Shown one piece after another: positions 17,946 through 26,628 of a stretch of 64,000 nt of DNA. Position numbers and translations under genes: made by a program. The notes under the pieces are model-generated. The model ran no database searches. It had not been told where the DNA came from and saw only the letters and a list, made by a program, of their open reading frames with translations. Numbering within the stretch: the first letter of the stretch is position 1; each line of letters begins with the position of its first letter. Source of the DNA: Saprospiraceae bacterium (GTDB lineage: Bacteria > Bacteroidota > Bacteroidia > Chitinophagales > Saprospiraceae); assembly GCA_016713025.1 (NCBI GenBank), contig JADJPZ010000004.1, positions 1,178,001 through 1,242,000 of the forward strand, written 5' to 3'.

Positions 17946-18935
17946 TTAGCTCATGCTGGCATCTTTGGTTTTATACGCCATATAGAGCACAATAGCAAAA
18001 CCGATTACCATCGCTGCTAATGTCATTGCCAGTTTTGGTGATGACATCCAGTAATCTGATGGTAGTACATTAGTTTCTTTTAGTATTTTTATTATTTCAG
18101 GGTCAAAAGACTGCAATCCGGTCAATGAGTTTACATCTGAAGCCAGACCTGTGTTTTTATCTACCACCACACTGACATTGCGCCAAGGCCATATTTTGTA
18201 TAATGAGCCAATGAGGAAGCCTGTAAGAAGTACAAAAGTATTTTCACGATAATGAGTAAATAACCACGAAAGAAGCCGCGAAAACCACATAATGCCAATG
18301 ATACATCCAGTGGCGAAAATGGCAATAATGTACATACTGTGAGTATCAAATTCCGTCATTATTTTTTTAAGGGAAGGAATAATCAGCGTGTACATGCCCA
18401 TAAGTAAAAGCATAAAACTACCTGAAACACCGGGAAGAATAAATGCCGATATGGCAATCATACCAGCCAGAAAAATGTAGAGAGGATGCGTACTTCCTTC
18501 CGCAGGTGTGATGACAGATACAATGATCGCCAGCGCAGCCCCAGATATCAATGCTATGACTTTGAAAACATCCCATTTGCTGGTATGTTTTCCTATGAGA
18601 ATGGCTGATGCCATCACTAAGCCAAAGAAAAAGCCCCAAAGTGGTTCGGGGTAATGCTCCATCATCCAGGTGATGACGAAAATTCCGAATACGATACCTA
18701 CAATCATCCCACTGAGCAGACTAAGTAAAAACCATCCATTAATCTTGTCCCAAATATCTTTAAACCGACCCTTCATTAACATTCTAATTAGCTCAATATC
18801 AAAAGATTTTATTGAATTGAGCAGGTCTTCATATATACCTGAAATAAAAGCTATGGTGCCACCGGATACACCCGGTATTACTTCAGCTATACCCATGGCG
18901 GTTCCTTTGAGTGCCGTAGAAAAATTATAATTCAT
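17946..18935 (-). CDS. DUF368 polyprenyl-phosphate transporter (PopT-like)
   Basis: 329 residues, inner-membrane protein with about 8-9 hydrophobic segments. Carries the family repeat twice: GTAMGIAEVIPGVSGGTIAFI near the N-terminus and SAFILPGVSGSFMLLLMG in the middle. DUF368 proteins were recently shown in other bacteria to recycle undecaprenyl phosphate across the membrane; the same role here is inference. It is followed at 27 bp by no related gene upstream other than the phospholipase-like gene at 18963 on the same strand. Confidence 0.9.
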   Translation of the reverse strand: MNYNFSTALKGTAMGIAEVIPGVSGGTIAFISGIYEDLLNSIKSFDIELIRMLMKGRFKDIWDKINGWFLLSLLSGMIVGIVFGIFVITWMMEHYPEPLWGFFFGLVMASAILIGKHTSKWDVFKVIALISGAALAIIVSVITPAEGSTHPLYIFLAGMIAISAFILPGVSGSFMLLLMGMYTLIIPSLKKIMTEFDTHSMYIIAIFATGCIIGIMWFSRLLSWLFTHYRENTFVLLTGFLIGSLYKIWPWRNVSVVVDKNTGLASDVNSLTGLQSFDPEIIKILKETNVLPSDYWMSSPKLAMTLAAMVIGFAIVLYMAYKTKDASMS

Positions 18936-18962
18936 TGTATTTGATTGATTGTTTTATATTAT

Positions 18963-20183
18963 CTAATTGTCGTGAGGTCGTGCTTTGATTTTATTGTCGG
19001 GAACAATTGGTTCTTCTTTAATTTTTACTACTGCATCATCAGAGGCTATGACCGGCTGTCCGGCGTTGACCCAAGCAGTATAAATGAGTGACCCCACCGC
19101 GTGGATCGATGATCTCATTTGATCTTCTACCATAGATCCTAAAGCTTTGGTATATGCATCAGTATACTCAGGACATTGAATTCGAAGTGTTACGCCGAGT
19201 CGTTCGTCATAACAATACTGCTGATCTGAATCAAAAACTTTGCTCAACCTTTTCTCTACAGCAAGAACACTGTCGAGGTGACCATGTGCTTTTATAATGA
19301 TGTTCCAGATATATTCTCTGGTATTTTCTATATAATCTGCTTTTCCTACAAAAAAATCATACTCCTTTTCTGCAAAAAGTTCCGGTACTCTGGATTCCCA
19401 AAATGCATGAATGCCTACCTGATCTGTAAGTTGACCGTTATAATTGATCGTAGTATGCAAAGGGACATGTGCATCACTGATATAATGTCCAAACTCTGCT
19501 GAAATACGAAGTATAGCTGTCTTATCTTTATTTTCAAATGCTTTGGTAAGTTTATACAGTGTAGCTTCAAGATGATAGGGGACTATGCCATGCTCTGAAA
19601 AATGGTCTTCAATCAGCACATCCACTTTGTTGGCTCTGAAGTAAGAAGTATTAAACAGTTCATCCAAATCATAACCTGATAGTCTCCATTCGTCTTCATA
19701 ATACATTGGTTTGACTACCTTTTTCCAGTATTTCACAAAGGTAGGATAATCCATCCCGAGGATCACACCGCCGAAGTAATCTGTAGAAAAAAAGATGCTG
19801 TCTTTGGTGATTTTTTTGTCAAAATACACTGAGTCAGAACCGGTGATCAGCATGACTTTACAATGTTTGATGATAGCTTCTTCGAAATCGCGGGGTACAT
19901 TGGGAAAAGGAATTTTGTCCCACATGTCAATATCGATATAATGCCTGACTCCTTCATGTTTGGTAGCATAGCGACGTTTGTCAGGATCGACAGCATGCTC
20001 TGCCATGTAATCAATATTTTTTTTGAAAAAGCCAATAAGTTCGGGAGGCATTGTAAATACGGCCATTCTATTAATAAGCCGATGGCCGTAAAATCCCCAT
20101 ACATCATCACATACCGGCTTTGAAAAAGCAAATAAGATGATTGTCAGCGAAAAGAGTGAAAGTAATTTAAAATTTATCTTCAT
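18963..20183 (-). CDS. Zinc-dependent phospholipase C / S1-P1 nuclease-like exported protein
   Basis: About 406 residues from ATG 20183 (MKINFKLLSLFSLTIILFAFSKP, signal peptide). The mature N-terminus starts with the family tryptophan and histidine (VWGFYGHRLINRMAVF), and further metal-ligand candidates occur in HEGVRHYIDIDMW, FGHYISDAHVPLHTTINYNG and HAFWESRVPELF. These match the three-zinc site of phospholipase C and S1-P1 nuclease. Substrate could be phospholipid or nucleic acid. Same strand as DUF368, 27 bp upstream of it. Confidence 0.85.
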   Translation of the reverse strand: MKINFKLLSLFSLTIILFAFSKPVCDDVWGFYGHRLINRMAVFTMPPELIGFFKKNIDYMAEHAVDPDKRRYATKHEGVRHYIDIDMWDKIPFPNVPRDFEEAIIKHCKVMLITGSDSVYFDKKITKDSIFFSTDYFGGVILGMDYPTFVKYWKKVVKPMYYEDEWRLSGYDLDELFNTSYFRANKVDVLIEDHFSEHGIVPYHLEATLYKLTKAFENKDKTAILRISAEFGHYISDAHVPLHTTINYNGQLTDQVGIHAFWESRVPELFAEKEYDFFVGKADYIENTREYIWNIIIKAHGHLDSVLAVEKRLSKVFDSDQQYCYDERLGVTLRIQCPEYTDAYTKALGSMVEDQMRSSIHAVGSLIYTAWVNAGQPVIASDDAVVKIKEEPIVPDNKIKARPHDN

Positions 20184-20334
20184 CCTCAAAAATTCGGGCA
20201 CAAGATATTGAGAATTCTTCAATTTGTTAGTAAGTATGTAGCATATTCGGTTTACGATCGAATCAAAGTTTCTACATCGACAGTACAAACGTTTAAGTCA
20301 CAAAAAAGAACTCCTGAAATACTAACCAAAGTTA

Positions 20335-20517
20335 TTCTACTTTGTCAAATTATACGGACTTTCCGATTGATTGGAAAACTGTTGGGTTAACCCAACAGTT
20401 GTGATCCTAATTTACCCATACATTTATCTTTAACTATCAAAAATTATCAAGTTTCCGGTTGATTACGTTTTGATGAAAGTGTAATTGACTTAGATTTTTG
20501 AAGGTGACAAAGTAGAA
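20335..20517. mobile_element. S-family repeat copy S2: 183-bp MITE-like element
   Basis: Bounded by perfect 13-bp inverted repeats TTCTACTTTGTCA (20335-20347) and TGACAAAGTAGAA (20505-20517), with a 24-bp perfect palindrome at 20377-20400 (core GTTGGGTTAACCCAAC). No clear target duplication. Related to 9960-10110 and, inverted, 56835-57011. It fills most of the gap between two minus-strand genes. Confidence 0.78.
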
Positions 20518-20521
20518 GTAA

Positions 20522-21079
20522 TCAAGATTTAAAATACAACAGAACAGCAATACCCAACATGATTAAGACATAGATTCCAATGAAATAATTTGCAGCTTTT
20601 TTATCAGATACTGTTCCAACATACCTATTTTGCGAGAAATCAAAAGTCACTTCTCTTCGTTTCAGTAGGGCATAGCACAAAAGTATTGTAGCTCCTATTG
20701 TAACTAACTGGAAGTGATATGGGATATCATCAATAAGACCATTTAGAATAAAAAATGGAGTCAAAGAAATCATAAAGTTTGTAAGATAAAGGTGTGAAAT
20801 TAATTTATGAAATGAAGGTTTCCCGTTTTGATCCAAATAGTTGGAATCCGGATTGTTTTTAAAATACAGCCACACTTTCCAAACTAAAAATAGAATTACA
20901 ATCCAAGGTATTAACATCATTGACCCGATCATAACCTTATTACTCCATGGTTTTAGAATTAAAGCTACATAAAATGGAATATTCATAAAGAAAAACATCA
21001 TCAACAGATTCTGCTTGATCACTTTTTTATTAGTAGTATATAGTCTTGTCAGAAAGAGTTCCATGATTTGGTTTGCCAT
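20522..21079 (-). CDS. Hypothetical integral membrane protein
   Basis: 185 residues with five likely membrane segments: around LLMMFFFMNIPFYVALIL, MIGSMMLIPWIVILFLVWKV, HLYLTNFMISLTPFFIL, FQLVTIGATILLCYALL and the C-terminal FIGIYVLIMLGIAVLLYF. Charged linkers, no known catalytic motif. The general plan resembles DUF3667-type membrane proteins of Bacteroidota, without proof. It is bracketed by two mobile repeats, S2 on the stop side and the M1 cassette 12 bp beyond the start. Confidence 0.75.
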   Translation of the reverse strand: MANQIMELFLTRLYTTNKKVIKQNLLMMFFFMNIPFYVALILKPWSNKVMIGSMMLIPWIVILFLVWKVWLYFKNNPDSNYLDQNGKPSFHKLISHLYLTNFMISLTPFFILNGLIDDIPYHFQLVTIGATILLCYALLKRREVTFDFSQNRYVGTVSDKKAANYFIGIYVLIMLGIAVLLYFKS

Positions 21080-21091
21080 AGGTTAAGTTTA

Positions 21092-21350
21092 GAGTATGTT
21101 TAAACTTTTATCATTTGGCTCCAAGTGGCAAATTTAATTTTATCCAGCGTTATATTTTTCGCCGTACCGCGTCAAGCTACGCTTGAACTTCCGGCTATAT
21201 TCAGTATTCGCTGCGAGCAGCTGCTCGCAGTTCCTTCTTTATTGAGTAAAGTATTTTACTCAATTCTCGTCACAGACGAGACCATTCAGTCATCTTGTCC
21301 AAAATTAAATTTCCTCACTTTCGCTCAAACATAAAAATTTAAACATACTC
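21092..21350. repeat. Hairpin-rich intergenic cassette (M family), copy M1
   Basis: 259 bp bounded by an imperfect inverted repeat of about 20 bp: GAGTATGTTTAAACTTTTAT at the left and the reverse form ending AAACATACTC at the right. Subterminal AAATTTAATTTT arms are also inverted. The middle holds a series of hairpins: TCAAGCTACGCTTGA, a 20-bp perfect palindrome at 21211-21230, ATTGAGTAAA/TTTACTCAAT (21241-21264) and TCTCGT/ACGAGA. Outer parts match M2 while the middle differs. No coding frame. Confidence 0.8.
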
Positions 21351-21458
21351 TTATTTCAATGTTGCGATCTTGATTTTGATGTACAAATATAAATAATTTT
21401 AATAGAAACGACGAAAAATATTATTTTTACAAACTTTTCAGAAGCTCAAAAAACGCAG

Positions 21459-22628
21459 ATGTGTAAAACCAGAGATATTTTTTTTGTTTTATTGTTTCTA
21501 ATAGCCGTAAAATCAAACGGCCAAACTCTATATGGTACTGATAATTATATCGAATACAGTGTAGGGAAATTACCTATACTGATCAGCGTTCCACATGGTG
21601 GTAACGTAGCCCCGTCTTTCATACCTGACAGAAAGTGCAACAATCCTACTACTGTCACTGATGCCAATACTATAGACCTGGCTATGAAAATGGATAGCAT
21701 TTTTAGAGTTAAAACTGGTTGCAGCCCACATATCGTCTACTGTCGGCTCAGAAGGACCAAACTGGATGCCAATAGAAATATTGCTGATGGTGCTTGTGGA
21801 AATCCGGTAGCCATCACAGCCTGGCAGGAATTTCACCATTTTATAGATACTGCCAGACTTGTGATCCAGCAAAAATATGCCAATAAGGCTTTTTACTTTG
21901 ATCTTCACGGCCATGGTAACCCAATCCAAAGAATCGAGCTGGGCTATCTCCTACGAGCCAGTGAGCTGGAACTCAGCGATGAAACATTAAACCAATCTCA
22001 ATACATAGCAGCCAGTTCTATTCAAAATTTAGTAAAAAACAATTTTTCCAAATTATCACATGCCCAGTTACTGAGAGGACAGCATGCATTCGGTAGTATG
22101 CTGGAAAAGAGATTTTATCCTGCTGTGCCAAGTCAAAATGATCCCAGTCCAGGGTCTGCATCAGGATACTTCAGTGGCGGTTACAATACAGCAAATCACA
22201 CATGTTATAACCCAAACCTTGATATCAATGGCGTTCAGGTCGAGTGTAACTTCTCAAATGTACGGGATAATGAAAAAAACAGAATCGCTTTTGCAGAAGC
22301 TTTTGTTGAGTCAGTCATCGAATATATGGTGACACATTTTAATATCGATATTAAGAAATGTACAGAACTAACAAATGTCAATGTAATAGAGTCAGATGAG
22401 ATATACATTTATCCTTCTGTTGTCAGTACTAATGATATCATAAAGATATATAATGCATCAGAAAATGCGAACGTGTGGTGGTTTGATATCAAAGGCACGA
22501 TACTCAAAAATCACAAAATGCATGGGAACGAGATTTCCGTACCGGACATTTTGCAACCTGGCATATACTTTCTGAAAATACAGGATGATGTAAAACAAGT
22601 GACGCAGAAAATCATAGTATCACATTAA
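21459..22628 (+). CDS. N-formylglutamate amidohydrolase-like protein with T9SS sorting domain
   Basis: 389 residues. Signal peptide (RDIFFVLLFLIAVKSNGQ), then a domain resembling N-formylglutamate amidohydrolase (LPILISVPHGGNVAP, RTKLDANRNI, AFYFDLHGHGNPIQRIELGYLL), which are the zinc-site regions of the family. The last 70 or so residues (SDEIYIYPSVVSTNDIIKIY to IYFLKIQDDVKQVTQKIIV) form a type A Por secretion sorting domain, so the enzyme is probably exported to the cell surface by T9SS. Substrate is likely not cytoplasmic N-formylglutamate. Confidence 0.87.
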   Translation: MCKTRDIFFVLLFLIAVKSNGQTLYGTDNYIEYSVGKLPILISVPHGGNVAPSFIPDRKCNNPTTVTDANTIDLAMKMDSIFRVKTGCSPHIVYCRLRRTKLDANRNIADGACGNPVAITAWQEFHHFIDTARLVIQQKYANKAFYFDLHGHGNPIQRIELGYLLRASELELSDETLNQSQYIAASSIQNLVKNNFSKLSHAQLLRGQHAFGSMLEKRFYPAVPSQNDPSPGSASGYFSGGYNTANHTCYNPNLDINGVQVECNFSNVRDNEKNRIAFAEAFVESVIEYMVTHFNIDIKKCTELTNVNVIESDEIYIYPSVVSTNDIIKIYNASENANVWWFDIKGTILKNHKMHGNEISVPDILQPGIYFLKIQDDVKQVTQKIIVSH

Positions 22629-22664
22629 ATAAATTCATTATATAATATCAAAAATTGTAGTCCG

Positions 22665-24230
22665 TTGAAACCAGCTCATATCATTGTTACTTTTTACATC
22701 ATGGCCACGGTAAGTGCTTGCACAGCCGGTAAAACTACTTTTTCGAAAAACACTAAACCCAACATTATCTACATTTTGGCTGATGATTTGGGTTTCGGTG
22801 AGTTGGGGATCTATGATCAGGACAAGATAGAAACGCCAAATCTGGATGCATTGGGCAGAAACGGAAAGATCTTCATGCAGCATTATTCCAGCGCTCCTGT
22901 TTGTGCCCCTGCCAGATATATGTTGCTCACAGGAAAACACTCAGGGCACTCGTATATCAGAGGTAATGACGAATGGCGGGAACGAGGGGAAGTCTGGGAT
23001 TTTAAAAAGGCAGTACTTGACTCTACATTAGAAGGGCAAAGACCCATGCCGGAAAGTGAAATATTATTCGCTTCGATCTTACAGAAAAATGGCTATATCA
23101 CCAGTCTTTTTGGCAAGTGGGGACTTGGAGCTCCTCATACCAACTCTATTCCCACAAAAATGGGATTTGATTATTTCTATGGATACAACTGTCAGAGACA
23201 AGCACATACATATTATCCTGTTCATCTATACGAAAACGAATCAAGAGTTTATTTAAACAATACTCTCGTCATACCCAATACCAAACTACATGAAAACGCT
23301 GATCCATCCAAAGCAGAATCATATGCCCTTTTCAACCAAAAGGACTACGCACCGGATCTCATGTTTGATAAGATGCTCACTTTTATTGCTAAAAATAGAG
23401 ATAAACCGCATTTTGTGTACTGGGCGACACCAATTCCACACAATCCTATCCAGGCACCCAAAAATTGGGTCAGATACTATGAAAAGAAATTCGGAAAAGA
23501 AGCACCATACCTGGGTCAAAATGGATATTTCCCGCATCCATCACCCCGGGCTGGATATGCTGCTCAGATTTCATATCTGGACGAACAAGTTGGCAAATTG
23601 GTGGCAGGCCTGAAAAAGTCAGGATTGTATGAAAACACGATCATTTTATTCTCATCAGACAATGGGGCTACATTTTCAGGAGGTACTGATGCTGCATTTT
23701 TCAATAGCAACGGATCACATGATGAAGGGTACGGCAAAGGAAAAGGATTTTTGTATGAAGGAGGTATCAAAGTACCTTTTATGGTTCATTGGCCTAAAAA
23801 AGTAAAACCCGGAGTCAACAACACTTTGGTGTCATCTCAATATGACATGTTTACTACCATTTTGGAAATCGCAGGGGTCCACCACAACATTTCTACTGAT
23901 GGCATCAGTATTTGCCCTTCGATATTTGACAAAGGTACACAAAAAGAGCACGATTTTTTATTTTGGGTTTTTCCCGAATATGGAGGTCAGGTGGCTATCA
24001 GGATGGGCAATTGGAAGCTGGTACGCCAAAATCTTAAAGACCCAAAAAATAAGCCTACTTTGGAACTGTACAATTTGTCTTCTGATCCAAATGAAAAAAT
24101 AAATGTTGCGGCTAAAAATCCGGAAATCATTCAAAAAATGAGTGAAATATTCCAACGCGAGCACACACCGGCAGAAATAGAAAGATTTAAAATTCCATTG
24201 ATAGAGAAGGGGTTAACCAATCAAGAGTAG
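22665..24230 (+). CDS. Sulfatase (arylsulfatase family, S1)
   Basis: 521 residues. Hydrolyses sulfate esters, probably of polysaccharides. Formylglycine motif C-x-P-x-R is present as CAPAR (Cys80-Arg84), with metal-site residues in IIYILADDLGFGELGIYD and LFSSDNGATF. N-terminus is hydrophobic with a possible lipobox TVSAC (Cys19), so it may be a lipoprotein. The start is taken at TTG 22665; ATG 22701 would cut into the signal sequence. It lies 36 bp after the amidohydrolase-like gene, same strand. Confidence 0.94.
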   Translation: MKPAHIIVTFYIMATVSACTAGKTTFSKNTKPNIIYILADDLGFGELGIYDQDKIETPNLDALGRNGKIFMQHYSSAPVCAPARYMLLTGKHSGHSYIRGNDEWRERGEVWDFKKAVLDSTLEGQRPMPESEILFASILQKNGYITSLFGKWGLGAPHTNSIPTKMGFDYFYGYNCQRQAHTYYPVHLYENESRVYLNNTLVIPNTKLHENADPSKAESYALFNQKDYAPDLMFDKMLTFIAKNRDKPHFVYWATPIPHNPIQAPKNWVRYYEKKFGKEAPYLGQNGYFPHPSPRAGYAAQISYLDEQVGKLVAGLKKSGLYENTIILFSSDNGATFSGGTDAAFFNSNGSHDEGYGKGKGFLYEGGIKVPFMVHWPKKVKPGVNNTLVSSQYDMFTTILEIAGVHHNISTDGISICPSIFDKGTQKEHDFLFWVFPEYGGQVAIRMGNWKLVRQNLKDPKNKPTLELYNLSSDPNEKINVAAKNPEIIQKMSEIFQREHTPAEIERFKIPLIEKGLTNQE

Positions 24231-24234
24231 CCCC

Positions 24235-24462
24235 GAGTATGTTTAAACTTTTATCATTTGGCTCCAAGCGGCAAATTTAATTTTCTCCAGCGTTATATTT
24301 TTTGCCGTACCATGTCAAACTGTGCTTGAGCTTTCGGGACGCTTCTGTTCCGATCAAGACATTTTTCTAAAAATCGTCTTGACCTACTACGCCTGTAAAA
24401 TATGCCTCGTCCAAAATTAAATTTACTCACTTTCGCTCAAACATAAAAATTTAAGCATACTC
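24235..24462. repeat. Hairpin-rich intergenic cassette (M family), copy M2
   Basis: 228 bp. Ends match M1 (GAGTATGTTTAAACTTTTAT left, AAGCATACTC right), and the first 85 or so bp and last 55 or so bp are close copies of M1. The middle is different and holds another hairpin (TCAAGAC and GTCTTGA around an ATTTTT/AAAAAT stem). It starts 5 bp after the sulfatase stop and ends exactly at the DUF6787 stop codon. Confidence 0.8.
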
Positions 24463-24747
24463 TTATTTCCTTTTCAGCCCCATTTTATTGGCCATATTTC
24501 TGAGGTAATTGGTAAAAAACCGAAACTGACCAAATGGAATACTAATCAGAATCACGCACATAGGCCATAAAATAGTCACCAATGGTACATAAAGTATCCA
24601 ATACCAAACAGATTCTTCTTCCAGTCCATAATGCAGAATCAGGCTACCTAATCTTGCGCACAGACTTCCACCCAAAGCAAAAGTGGTAAATATCAGTATA
24701 AACTGCCACCAACCGACTTTCCATTTTTCTTTTAATCTATTAAACAT
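24463..24747 (-). CDS. DUF6787 family membrane protein
   Basis: 94 residues. Starts MFNRLKEKWKVGWWQFILI and has two hydrophobic segments (FILIFTTFALGGSLCARLG and WILYVPLVTILWPMCVILI), followed by the conserved-looking SIPFGQFRFFTNYLRNMANKMG. This matches a small Bacteroidota-specific family of unknown function. The stop codon coincides with the end of repeat M2. It is 9 bp downstream of the ABC ATPase, likely the same transcript. Confidence 0.8.
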   Translation of the reverse strand: MFNRLKEKWKVGWWQFILIFTTFALGGSLCARLGSLILHYGLEEESVWYWILYVPLVTILWPMCVILISIPFGQFRFFTNYLRNMANKMGLKRK

Positions 24748-24756
24748 CTATAATTT

Positions 24757-25650
24757 TTATTTTGCTTTTGATGTGATTTCCAAAAATTCTGTTTCAAGTC
24801 TTTTCTTTCTTGCCACAAAATGGGTCAAAAGCAAACCGTGGTCAAAAGCCATTTGATTGATAACACTATGATCTTCTTCCTTATCAATGAGGATTTCAAT
24901 GATTTTCCCATTTAAATCCAATCTTTTGACAAACGGCAGATCTGTCAAAAATGTTTTTAATTTATCCATATCATTGGCCGCTAATTCCACGGTTATGTCA
25001 CTGTTGATGATAGATCCTACTGGTCCGGTAGCTAATAAAAAACCTTTTTCGATGATGGCTACATGAGTACAAATCTTTTCCACTTCATCCAGAATATGAG
25101 ATGCCATGATGACAGTTTTTCCCGACTTTGCTATTTTCTGCAGGATTTCTCTCACCTCAGCAATTCCCTGCGGATCCAGTCCATTGGTTGGTTCGTCAAA
25201 TATCAAAACTTCAGGATCTCCGATCAGTGTAGCAGCAATCGCCAACCTTTGTTTCATCCCAAGAGAATAAGTGCTGAATTTTGACTTCCTTCTCTCCTTA
25301 AGATTTACAAGGGTCAGCAGTTCATCGAAATTGGCATTGCTGTCATTTTTTATGTGTCTGATGATTTCGAGATTTTCATCAGCATTGAGATAAGGATAAA
25401 AATTGGGAGTTTCAAGAATGGCTCCTATTTTAAGCCTGTGCTTCTCTCCGTACATTCCGTCAAACCACTCGAAATCACCACTGTCCTGCTTAAGTATGCC
25501 AAGTATGATGCCAAGTGTGGTTGTTTTACCGCTCCCGTTTGGTCCCAACAGACCATAAATATTTCCCGCTTCTATGGTGATATTCAGGTCGTTAAGTGCT
25601 TTTACTCTTCCGTATGATTTTGAAAGATGATTTATTCTTAGTACAGGCAT
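24757..25650 (-). CDS. ABC transporter ATP-binding protein
   Basis: 297 residues. Walker A GPNGSGKTT, Q-loop region GAILETPNFYPYL, signature YSLGMKQRLAIA, Walker B VLIFDEPTNGLDPQG, and H-loop MASHILDEVE. This is the BcrA/CcmA-type ABC-2 subfamily, whose members energise small-molecule export or gliding-motility GldA-like systems. No permease gene is adjacent, so the partner is elsewhere or unknown; the neighbouring 94-residue membrane protein is not a typical ABC-2 permease. Confidence 0.93.
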   Translation of the reverse strand: MPVLRINHLSKSYGRVKALNDLNITIEAGNIYGLLGPNGSGKTTTLGIILGILKQDSGDFEWFDGMYGEKHRLKIGAILETPNFYPYLNADENLEIIRHIKNDSNANFDELLTLVNLKERRKSKFSTYSLGMKQRLAIAATLIGDPEVLIFDEPTNGLDPQGIAEVREILQKIAKSGKTVIMASHILDEVEKICTHVAIIEKGFLLATGPVGSIINSDITVELAANDMDKLKTFLTDLPFVKRLDLNGKIIEILIDKEEDHSVINQMAFDHGLLLTHFVARKKRLETEFLEITSKAK

Positions 25651-25809
25651 TTTTTTGAGCTGATGATTGACTGCAAAACTACAACTATAAACTTAGAGAT
25701 GACTTATTTTATGGACGAATGATAGTGAAAAAAATACTAATGTGCATATAAACAAAACTTCAAAACTCATTTGATTTGCAATATTCACCTCACTTGTTAC
25801 CTTTATGGC

Positions 25810-26628
25810 ATGAATTGGTTTCGGGCAAAGGCATTTATCGGATATTATATCAAAGCAGTTACAAAGTTTAATACACATTCTCCATTTTTGTATGACTTTG
25901 TGATTAGTATATTGGATACAAAAAAAAATTATTATGTTTTTGATAGTATTGAAGCCCACAGAAAATTTCTCTTAAAATCTGATAAAACTTTACAAATCAA
26001 TGATTTTGGGGCTGGTTCAAAAGTTTTAGCTTCCAAAGCAAAAAAGGTATCTGAAATTGCCAAATCATCCCTTTCTTCTGAAAACAAATGCAGGATTTTG
26101 TTCAATATGATTCTTAATTTCAAATGCAAAAATATCCTTGAACTGGGTACATCACTTGGGATTTCATCTTCATATCTGGCTTCAACCGGCGAGACAAGAC
26201 ATGTTTATACACTTGAAGGAGATACAACCATAGCTGAATTGGCTAAAAGCACACATCAATCCCTCGGTCTAAAAAACATCGACGTTCATACTGGAAAGTT
26301 TATTGACACACTACCTGATATTTTAAATAAAATAGAGTGTGTTGATTTTGCTTTTTTGGATGGTCATCACCAGGAGCAAGCTACATTGGATTATTTGGAA
26401 ATGGTCATTCAAAAATGTCATGAGCAAAGCATCATCATAGTGGATGACATTTATTGGTCTGAGGGTATGTCCAGAGCCTGGGAAAAAATCAAAAATAGAC
26501 CTGATGTGACTTTGACTATTGATTTGTTTGACATAGGGATAGTTTTTTTTCGGAAGCAATTATCAAAAGAAAATATTACATATATACCATATCATTACAA
26601 GCCATGGAAAATAGGATTATTTGGTTGA
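25810..26628 (+). CDS. Class I SAM-dependent methyltransferase (O-methyltransferase-like)
   Basis: 272 residues from ATG 25810 (MNWFRAKAFIGYYIKAVTKFNTHSPFLYDFV). The N-terminal HSPF segment and charged linker precede a Rossmann methyltransferase domain: ILELGTSLGISSSYLAS (motif I), YTLEGD (motif II), VDFAFLDGHHQEQATLDYL and IIVDDIYWSEGMSRAWEKI. It resembles metal-dependent O-methyltransferases; the acceptor is unknown. A TACCTTTA box (25798-25805) sits right before the start, so the mRNA might be nearly leaderless. The stop region overlaps the next gene by 25 bp. Confidence 0.88.
   Translation: MNWFRAKAFIGYYIKAVTKFNTHSPFLYDFVISILDTKKNYYVFDSIEAHRKFLLKSDKTLQINDFGAGSKVLASKAKKVSEIAKSSLSSENKCRILFNMILNFKCKNILELGTSLGISSSYLASTGETRHVYTLEGDTTIAELAKSTHQSLGLKNIDVHTGKFIDTLPDILNKIECVDFAFLDGHHQEQATLDYLEMVIQKCHEQSIIIVDDIYWSEGMSRAWEKIKNRPDVTLTIDLFDIGIVFFRKQLSKENITYIPYHYKPWKIGLFG

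Noticed and set aside
21092..24462. Retron, DGR or integron attC arrays as explanation for the hairpin cassettes
   Set aside because: No reverse transcriptase or integrase gene in the window and no attC-like conserved boxes; left as an unexplained repeat family.
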